64,000 bases of DNA from Halioglobus sp. GTDB taxonomy: Bacteria; Pseudomonadota; Gammaproteobacteria; Pseudomonadales; Halieaceae. The translations under genes were made by a program, and so were the position numbers. Location of the stretch: positions 1 through 64,000 of the forward strand of contig PABK01000008.1 of assembly GCA_002699145.1 (NCBI GenBank), in the 5' to 3' direction. Below, in pieces: positions 57,432 to 64,000 of the stretch. The first letter of the stretch is position 1. Every line of letters starts with the position of its first letter. Under the pieces are notes generated by a model that did not search any database, was not told the origin of the DNA, and saw nothing but the letters and a program-made list of their open reading frames with translations.

Positions 57432-57465
57432 AAAAAAAATCCGGGGCATGGGGATGCCCCGGATT
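57432..57465 (-). terminator. Rho-independent terminator (minus strand)
   Basis: aatccggggcat-gggg-atgccccggatt followed on the minus strand by an 8-T run. Confidence 0.8.
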
Positions 57466-57568
57466 CGAGGGCGGTGTCAAAGCTCGGAAAGTGCAGTCCA
57501 GGGGCAGGACTGCGGGGGTATGGGGACGCTTCCGAGCAGACCCGTTGCTCCCCCCAGGGGAAGGGGGA

Positions 57569-57715
57569 TCAGGGCAATAACACCGCCACAACTGAACAGG
57601 TGAAGTACGTGGTCAGCGCCATGACCAGGGACGTGGCCAGCGCTGCCGGTATACCACGGCTCCAGAACCAGTAACTGCCGTCGATCGCAATGTGTCGTGC
57701 TTCTGGTTTCGCCAT
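57569..57715 (-). CDS. Small single-TM protein, ~48 aa (MAKPEARHIAIDGSYWFWSRGIPAALATSLVMALTTYFTCSVVAVLLP)
   Basis: Read by eye; followed by terminator 57432-57465. Confidence 0.5.
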   Translation of the reverse strand: MAKPEARHIAIDGSYWFWSRGIPAALATSLVMALTTYFTCSVVAVLLP

Positions 57716-57980
57716 GGTGTCTTCATCCTGTTGTTAGACTTGTCGGTCGACGCCGTCGTGCACGTCGTCCAGCGAAATCTATATAGCAACACCCGTGCCA
57801 GCTTATATAAATCAACAAGTTAGCGAATTTTAAGCTAGTCAATGTAAAGATTACTGACGCGCGCGGCGCCGGGGAAGAACCGCGCCACCCCCATTTGGGG
57901 TGCGGCCGGAAACGGTGTCAGGGGAAGTGTCGGGCGTGCCGCGCGGGGGGCCGCCAGGGTGCTGCAACGGCTCGCCGCGC

Positions 57981-59183
57981 TCAGCGGGTACCGGCCAACG
58001 CGCCCCGGCGCCCCTGTTTCGCCGAGCGCCGGCCCAGCCACTGGGCCGTCTCGGCCCACACCGCGTTGCAGGCGCGGCTGCCGATGATCACCCCCATGTG
58101 GCCGCCCGGGGCGATGCGGAAGTCCCTGTCCTTCGACGCGACGATATCGACGATGCGCTCGGCCACCTCCGGTGGCACGAGCTTGTCGCCCTCCCCCGCG
58201 AAGCCGAGAAAATTGCAGCCGATGCGGTCCAGCTGCGCCACCGTGTCGCCAAACTCCACGCGCCCGCTGGCGAACTGGTTGCCGCCCATGGCCGTGCGCG
58301 CCATGTCACGCAGCACGCCCCCGGGGTACAGCAGCATGTGGTTGAGGTAGTCCGAGGTGGTGGAGTGCGACTCGACGAACTCGCGGTCGTACAGGCGCGT
58401 CATCAGGTCCCAGTAGGTGGACACGCTGGCCAGCGGGTCGGTGAGCTTGAACACCAGGGTGGTCAGCCACGGCGGCGTGGACAGCAGCGCCGGGTCGAGG
58501 GTGTCCAGCAACAGGTTGGAATAGCGGCTGACCAGTTGCGCCGGGCCGTCCAGCGCCTGGGCCACGCCCGCCACCCCGGCGATCACGCCGCTGCCGCTCT
58601 CCAGGTCGATGGGGCTGGCCACGGTGACCATGTTGCGCACCTTCGGGTCGCGGCTGACGCCCTGGTAGAGCAGGCAGAACAACCCGCCCATGCACCAGCC
58701 CATCAGCGACAACTCGGCGCTGCCTGAGTGGCGGCGCACGTGGCCCAGGGCCTCGCCGAGCATGTCGCAGGCGTAGTCGCGCAGGCCCAGGTGGCCGTGC
58801 GTCTTGGTGGGCCGGCCCCAGTCCACCAGGTAGACCTTGAAACCGCGCGCCACCAGGTATTTCACCAGGCTGCGCTGGGGCATCAGGTCGAAGGTTTCGG
58901 TGGTCACGCCCAGCGGCGGCACCAGCACCAGCGGCAGCGCGTGCTGGCGGCGGCGAATCGGCAGCGAGCTGCCGTCGGGCAACTCGATCTCATCCTCGTC
59001 CGGCAGTTCGTAGTAGCGCAACGCCATCAGGTCGCTGTCGTGCACCAGTTCGAACCAGGTGCGCCCGGACTGGATCAGCGTGTCGCGCTTGAACAGCCAG
59101 TCCACGCTGTTGGCGGCGCCGCGCGCCAGGCGGCGGTTCAGCTCCAGCCCGCCGTCGAACAGGCGGTCGGTCAGATCGCTCAT
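57981..59183 (-). CDS. PhaC-like polyhydroxyalkanoate synthase / alpha-beta hydrolase
   Basis: LMGWCMGGLFCLLYQG (GxCxG lipase-like box), YLVDWGRPTKTHGHLGLRDY. Confidence 0.88.
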   Translation of the reverse strand: MSDLTDRLFDGGLELNRRLARGAANSVDWLFKRDTLIQSGRTWFELVHDSDLMALRYYELPDEDEIELPDGSSLPIRRRQHALPLVLVPPLGVTTETFDLMPQRSLVKYLVARGFKVYLVDWGRPTKTHGHLGLRDYACDMLGEALGHVRRHSGSAELSLMGWCMGGLFCLLYQGVSRDPKVRNMVTVASPIDLESGSGVIAGVAGVAQALDGPAQLVSRYSNLLLDTLDPALLSTPPWLTTLVFKLTDPLASVSTYWDLMTRLYDREFVESHSTTSDYLNHMLLYPGGVLRDMARTAMGGNQFASGRVEFGDTVAQLDRIGCNFLGFAGEGDKLVPPEVAERIVDIVASKDRDFRIAPGGHMGVIIGSRACNAVWAETAQWLGRRSAKQGRRGALAGTR

Positions 59184-60571
59184 GCGGCCTCCCCCGACAG
59201 GCCCAGCAGTCGCTCCAGGTCGTCCACCGCGCGCCCGGTGTAGACCGCCAGGCGCTGCAGGTGCGGCAGGGTATCCCGCGCGCCGGTAAAACCGATGTTG
59301 AAGGTGCCGGCGTAACTGACGCAGTCGATACTCAGGGCGCTGAACTGCATCAGCTGGCTCAGCGGGTAGATCGCCTCCAGCCGTGCGCCGTTGTAGTACA
59401 AGCGCTGCCCGGGCCCCAGGGTATTGGATACGCCCAGGTTGTACAGCGGCGGCACGAAGCGGCCGACGCCCGGCAGCTGGCTGGCGTACACCGGCGCCGA
59501 GCGCAGCAGCACATAGGGCGTCACCGCGGACGCGGGCAGCGAGGCGCGGTCGCGGCGCACCTCGTCCAGCGCGGCCTTCACCGCCTCCAGCCGCGCCAGC
59601 GGATCGCCGATATGCGTACCCAGCGCCACGCGCAGGTCGGCGATGGCGTTGCCGGCCACCTGCGCGCTGCGCTCCTGCAGCGAGACCGGCAGCGCGCCGA
59701 TCAACGAGGCCTCGGGCAGCGCGTTGTACTCCTTGAAGAAGCGCCGCAAGGAACTGCCGCACAGGTAGGCGAGGATCGTGTTCACCGTGGTGTCGCTGGC
59801 AGCGGCCAGTGACTCGATGCGCGCCAGCTCGAACTGTTGGGTGGCGAAGCGGCGCTGCGCGTTGATGCGCCGGTTCAGTGTGGAGCGCGGTGTACCGCGC
59901 GGCAGCAGCACACTGCCGTCGCTGCCGCGCCGTGCAATGTTGCGCAGGAAACCGCTCGAGGCCTGGCGCAGGGAAGCCAGCGTATCCGCCGGCTGCGCCA
60001 GTGCGCGCCACAGCTCGCCGCTGTCGAAATCGCTGTCGGCGGCCGCGCCGGACAGGTCCAGCGGCACGCACCACGGCGGCGGTAGCTGCCGGTCGCGGGC
60101 GCGGCTGGACAGCAGCGAGGTGAACAGCGGTATGCCGGTGACGTTATCCACCAGGGCGTGGTGCACCTTCAGGTAGCAGGCGAAACGGTTGCGCTCCAGT
60201 CCCTCGATCAGGTGGAATTCCCACAGCGGCCGGTTGCGATCCAGCTCCATGCTGTGCAGGCGCGACACGACCACGCCCAACTCGCGCTCGCCACCGGGGG
60301 CCGGCAGGGCCGAGTGGCGGAAGTGGTAGTCCAGGTCGAAATGCGCATCCTCCACCAGGCGCGGCGCCAGCGCGCTGCTCCCCACCTGCGCCAGCCGGTA
60401 GTGCCACGGCGCCGCCGGTTCGCGCGACTGCCGCATCTGCGCGGCCATCGTCGCCAGGTAGTCCGCCGGCGCGCGGGCGGGTTTCTTGAACACCGCCAGC
60501 ACGCCCACGTGCATGGGTGTGTCGGCCGACTCCATCATGAGCCAGACCGCGTCCAGGGGATTGAGCCGCAC
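59180..60571 (-). CDS. Wax ester synthase/diacylglycerol acyltransferase (WS/DGAT) family
   Basis: MRLNPLDAVWLMMESADTPMHVGVLAVF; YLKVHHALVDNVTG (HHxxxD). Confidence 0.92.
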   Translation of the reverse strand: MRLNPLDAVWLMMESADTPMHVGVLAVFKKPARAPADYLATMAAQMRQSREPAAPWHYRLAQVGSSALAPRLVEDAHFDLDYHFRHSALPAPGGERELGVVVSRLHSMELDRNRPLWEFHLIEGLERNRFACYLKVHHALVDNVTGIPLFTSLLSSRARDRQLPPPWCVPLDLSGAAADSDFDSGELWRALAQPADTLASLRQASSGFLRNIARRGSDGSVLLPRGTPRSTLNRRINAQRRFATQQFELARIESLAAASDTTVNTILAYLCGSSLRRFFKEYNALPEASLIGALPVSLQERSAQVAGNAIADLRVALGTHIGDPLARLEAVKAALDEVRRDRASLPASAVTPYVLLRSAPVYASQLPGVGRFVPPLYNLGVSNTLGPGQRLYYNGARLEAIYPLSQLMQFSALSIDCVSYAGTFNIGFTGARDTLPHLQRLAVYTGRAVDDLERLLGLSGEAA

Positions 60572-60605
60572 CCGTTTGCCTCGTCGTTATCGCCGCTGGC
60601 AGCGA

Positions 60606-61214
60606 TTATAGCAGGGTGGACCGCGGCGCAACGGGTATCGCGCGCACCGCGTAGCGCAGCGGCCCGCCGGCGAACACCGCGTCGAAGGGGTAGCAGGTCA
60701 CCAGTAGCAGCGCCTCGCGGCCGGGCTGCGGGGACAGTCGCTCGCGGCGCACATCGACCACGCGCGCGGCCTCGACGCGGTAGTCGCGCCAGCGCCCGTC
60801 CAAGGTCTGCAGCTGCAGCCGGTCGCCGCGGCGCAGGTGACGCAGGAAGGCGAAGTGGGTGTCGCGGTGCCCGCCGATCACCGCCAGCCCCGCCGCACCG
60901 AGCGGCGCCGAGGCCCTGGCGTGACCGGGGCCGAAGGCCAGGGCGTTGCCGCTGTCGCCGGCCAGCACCAGGCGTTCGATACCCTGCCCCGGCGCGCGCA
61001 GTTTCGCCACCGGCCAGGTGTCGGCCCAGGGCCAGGGTTTCACCGCCGCGCCGCCGTGCGCCAGGGTGCGCGACCACGCACGCTCGATCAGCAGCGGCGC
61101 CAGCCAGGCCTTGGCGTGGATCAGCGCGGCGCCAGCGCCGTGCAACAGCGCCGCCGCCAGCAAGGCGACGGCCAGGGCGTCGCGCCCGCGCTCAAGCGCG
61201 CGCCGCGGGCACAT
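60606..61214 (-). CDS. Class-GN-type (proteobacterial dedicated) sortase
   Basis: GLAVIGGHRDTHFAFLRHLRRGDRLQLQT...LLLVTCYPFDAVFAGGPLRYAV: catalytic His, Cys and Arg context. Confidence 0.93.
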   Translation of the reverse strand: MCPRRALERGRDALAVALLAAALLHGAGAALIHAKAWLAPLLIERAWSRTLAHGGAAVKPWPWADTWPVAKLRAPGQGIERLVLAGDSGNALAFGPGHARASAPLGAAGLAVIGGHRDTHFAFLRHLRRGDRLQLQTLDGRWRDYRVEAARVVDVRRERLSPQPGREALLLVTCYPFDAVFAGGPLRYAVRAIPVAPRSTLL

Positions 61215-63384
61215 GGTCGACCTCGCCCTGGCGCAGCACGCGCAGCAGCAGCGCCAGGAACAACAGCAGCGCCGCGAACCACGCCCTGGCCCGCGCCGTG
61301 GTCGCCGTACGCGGCCAGGCGAAGGGCTGGTCGGCCTGGCCGTGCGGCCGGCTGTTGGGCACGGCCTTGCCGTGCAGCGCCTCGTCCTCGGGGCGGCTGA
61401 CGATCTCCTCCACCGCGATAAAGCTGGTGTAGGGACTGAGCAGGCGGTGTTGCAGGGCCAGCGGCAGCACCTCGGCGCGCACCTCCTCCTCTGCCCGGCC
61501 GCTGACGCGCTGGTCGAGCAGGCCGGCGATCTTGCGCCGCGCCCACAGGCTGGCCACGCCCGCGTGGGCGCCCTGCCCCACCGCGCCGCTGATCTGCAGG
61601 CGCCGGCTCCAGGCTTGCCCGCCGATGTCGCCGCTGACACGCACCTCGCCGGCGGGGATCGCCGCGCCAAACTTCACCGCCACGGACAGCGGCTGTCCGT
61701 GGTAGAGGTCGGGCAGGCGCTGCGGCCAGGCCTCCACCGGCTGCGGCCAGTCCACGGCCAGGTTGACCGCCGCCGGCCGCGACAACTGTTCGAACAGGGT
61801 GGCCATCTTCTGTCCCACCTCGTCGATATCGCCGATGTGGGTGTGCGCGCCGCGGCCGAACTCGGCGGCCTTGCGCATGAACCAGCTGTTGGGCGCCGAG
61901 CCGATGCCCACCGTGAACAGGCGCGTGTCGCCGAGCAGCCGGGCGATCTCCTCGAACAGGGCCGCCTCGTTGCCCACCGCGCCGTCGGTAATGAACACCA
62001 CCTGGCGCAGGGCGACCGCGTCGTGCTGCAGGTCGGCCTCGAGCGCGGGCGCCAGCGCCGCGCGCAGGGCCGGCAGCATCTCGGTGCCGCCGGAGGCGTG
62101 CAACTGGCGCACGAATTCCTGCGCGGCCTGCACGTGGTGGCGCGAGGCGGGCACGGGCGAGCGAAACAGGCTGCGCTGCTGCGAGTTGAACTCGATGATG
62201 TTGAAGCGATCCGCCGGGTGCAGTTGCGCCAGTGCCCGCGACAGGCTCGCCCGCGCCTGCTCGATGGACACGCCGCCCATGGAGCCGGAGGTGTCCACGA
62301 CGAAGATGATCTCACGCGGCAGCGGGCGGGTCGCCGCCGGCGCCGACGGCGGCACCACCAGCAGCAGGCCGAAGTGCTCGCCATCCACCTGCTCGGTAAA
62401 CAGCGCGGCGCGCGGCGCCGAGCCGGTGACCGGCTCCCAGGTGAGTACGAAATCGCGATTCATTTCACTGACTCCCTGGGCCAGGCGCAGGTCGTAGACC
62501 CCGGCGCGGCGCGCCAGGGCGATGTCGTGATACGGCGAGTCCACCGCGGCCAGGGGCATGCCCATGTCGAGTCGGGCGCTGATCTCGATGGGATTGAGCG
62601 GCGCGTGGTCGCCGCCCGGCGCCGGGTGTAACAGCGGCGAAATGGCGTCGGCGTCGGGCACCTGGTCGGTGGGCAGCGCCCAGCCCAGGTAGGGGTCCGG
62701 CGTGAGCGCGAGCGGCGCCTCCTCGTCCGTGGCCAGGGGCACCCCAGGCATATAGCGCGGCGTGATGGTCATGGGAAAGCGCAGCGAGAACACCCCCGCG
62801 GTGTACGCCACGGGCTGCACGTATTCCAGTTCCACCGTGACCGCCTCCCCCGGTGCGATGTTGGCGACGCGGTTGGTGAACAGGTTGGGCCGCTGCTGCT
62901 CGACCAGGCTGGCCTTGCGGCCCGCCTGTTTGGCCGCCTGGTAGAGCTTTTTCGCCTCGGCCTTTTCACGCACCGCGCCGACGATGCGCCGCTCGCCGAT
63001 GCGCATCTCCATGTAGCGCACCGCCGCATCCTGCGGCAGCGGGAAGGCGTATACGCCCTCGACGTACTGCGCGCTGTCGTTGTGGAAGGTCTGCTGCAGG
63101 CGCACGGTGGCGAGCATGCCGCTGATATCGAAATGCACCTTGCTTGCCTGGATGATCGCCGGCACGAAGGGCTGGCCGGCGGCGCGCAACAGCAGCTGGC
63201 CGCTCTCCAGTTCGTTCAGCGGATTTGGCGCCTGCGCGCGCGACGGCGAGGCGGCCAGCAACAGCAGCATCAGGCCCGCGACGAGCAGCGCCGGCAGGCA
63301 GCGAAAGGCCAGCCACAGGGGCAGGCCGCCAAAGGTGGCGGCCTCGCGCCGGCAGCTACGGTACAGTCGGTATTGTGGGGTCAT
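61192..63384 (-). CDS. Proteobacterial sortase target protein, VIT + vWA domains
   Basis: LQQTFHNDSAQYVEGVYAFPLPQDAAVRYMEMRIG (VIT); IIFVVDTSGSMGGVSIEQAR (vWA MIDAS); C-terminal WPRTAT + TM + basic tail. Confidence 0.93.
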   Translation of the reverse strand: MTPQYRLYRSCRREAATFGGLPLWLAFRCLPALLVAGLMLLLLAASPSRAQAPNPLNELESGQLLLRAAGQPFVPAIIQASKVHFDISGMLATVRLQQTFHNDSAQYVEGVYAFPLPQDAAVRYMEMRIGERRIVGAVREKAEAKKLYQAAKQAGRKASLVEQQRPNLFTNRVANIAPGEAVTVELEYVQPVAYTAGVFSLRFPMTITPRYMPGVPLATDEEAPLALTPDPYLGWALPTDQVPDADAISPLLHPAPGGDHAPLNPIEISARLDMGMPLAAVDSPYHDIALARRAGVYDLRLAQGVSEMNRDFVLTWEPVTGSAPRAALFTEQVDGEHFGLLLVVPPSAPAATRPLPREIIFVVDTSGSMGGVSIEQARASLSRALAQLHPADRFNIIEFNSQQRSLFRSPVPASRHHVQAAQEFVRQLHASGGTEMLPALRAALAPALEADLQHDAVALRQVVFITDGAVGNEAALFEEIARLLGDTRLFTVGIGSAPNSWFMRKAAEFGRGAHTHIGDIDEVGQKMATLFEQLSRPAAVNLAVDWPQPVEAWPQRLPDLYHGQPLSVAVKFGAAIPAGEVRVSGDIGGQAWSRRLQISGAVGQGAHAGVASLWARRKIAGLLDQRVSGRAEEEVRAEVLPLALQHRLLSPYTSFIAVEEIVSRPEDEALHGKAVPNSRPHGQADQPFAWPRTATTARARAWFAALLLFLALLLRVLRQGEVDHVPAARA

Positions 63385-63551
63385 GGCGATTCTCCTGGGT
63401 TGCTCAGACCCAGTGAACCGCGCCGGGATGGCGTGGCCGGGATGAATGCTGGCGCGCGCCTGACGAATCATGGCGAATTCTGGCGGGCGCTTGAGCCCGG
63501 CAGCCGAATCTGAAAATATGGTGGACGGGCCAGACAGCACACGGGATACCT

Positions 63552-64000
63552 ATGTCGCAGCACATCGCGATCGTCGAGGACGAGGCGGCGCTGGCCGCCA
63601 ACTACCGCGACGCCCTGCAACGCCACAGCTACCGGGTGTCCCTGCTGGCCGACCGCCGCAGCGCCCTGAGCGCCTTCCAGCGCCAATTGCCGGACCTGGC
63701 CATCATCGACGTCACACTGGGCGACGAAATCGAGGGCGGCTTCGAGCTGTGCCGCGAACTGCGCAGCCGCTGGGCCGAGTTGCCCATCGTCTTTCTCACC
63801 GCGCGGGAATCGGAACTGGACGTGGTCAGCGGGCTGCGCCTGGGCGCCGACGACTACTTCACCAAGGACATCGGTCTGAACGAGATGCTCGCGCGCATCG
63901 CCGCCCTGCTGCGCCGCGTGCAGGCGCTGCGCGCGCCGGAGCGCGCCGAACACGTGATCGAGCGCGGCGCGCTGTGCCTCAACGGCGAGCGCATGACCGC
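63552..64000 (+). CDS. Response regulator of the sortase system (partial, runs off the window)
   Basis: MSQHIAIVEDEAALAANYRDALQRHSYRVSLLADRRSALSAFQRQLPDLAIIDVTLGDEIEGGFELC...PIVFLTARESELDVVSGLRLGADDYFTKD receiver domain. Confidence 0.92.
   Translation, partial: MSQHIAIVEDEAALAANYRDALQRHSYRVSLLADRRSALSAFQRQLPDLAIIDVTLGDEIEGGFELCRELRSRWAELPIVFLTARESELDVVSGLRLGADDYFTKDIGLNEMLARIAALLRRVQALRAPERAEHVIERGALCLNGERMT

Noticed and set aside
60946-62631. 561-aa plus-strand ORF opposite the vWA sortase target
   Set aside because: Shadow ORF; the opposite strand carries obvious VIT/vWA and sortase motifs

Overview
The window holds an apparently intact, lambda-like (siphovirus-type) prophage of about 49 kb (roughly 237-49354) integrated into a tRNA-Pro(GGG) gene of a proteobacterium, probably a gammaproteobacterium. 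The prophage is bounded by a perfect 46-bp direct repeat (att sites). The right side is chromosome: merR-ihfA-pheT-pheS-rplT-rpmI-infC-thrS, then a PhaC-like/WS-DGAT pair and a class-GN-type sortase system (sortase, VIT/vWA sortase target, response regulator cut by the window edge). Prophage order on the minus strand, right to left: cro-like repressor, CII-like, O-like replication protein with internal iterons, early genes (two Lar-like, two-repeat DUF3310-like, ParB-like, DUF1643, ASCH), possible late regulator, virion proteins including a GH5-like glycoside hydrolase, lysis cassette, terminase/portal/protease/capsid/tail genes. A plus-strand operon carries a sliding-clamp-like protein, a small excisionase-position ORF and the integrase. 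The standout is a ~1079-aa predicted lipoprotein (30657-33896) inside the prophage early region. It combines an alpha/beta-hydrolase-like N-terminus, a TolB/PD40-like beta-propeller and a C-terminal CHGCH c-type heme motif resembling hydrazine-synthase-alpha (HzsA)-related proteins. All product calls come from reading protein motifs by eye; no database search was run.
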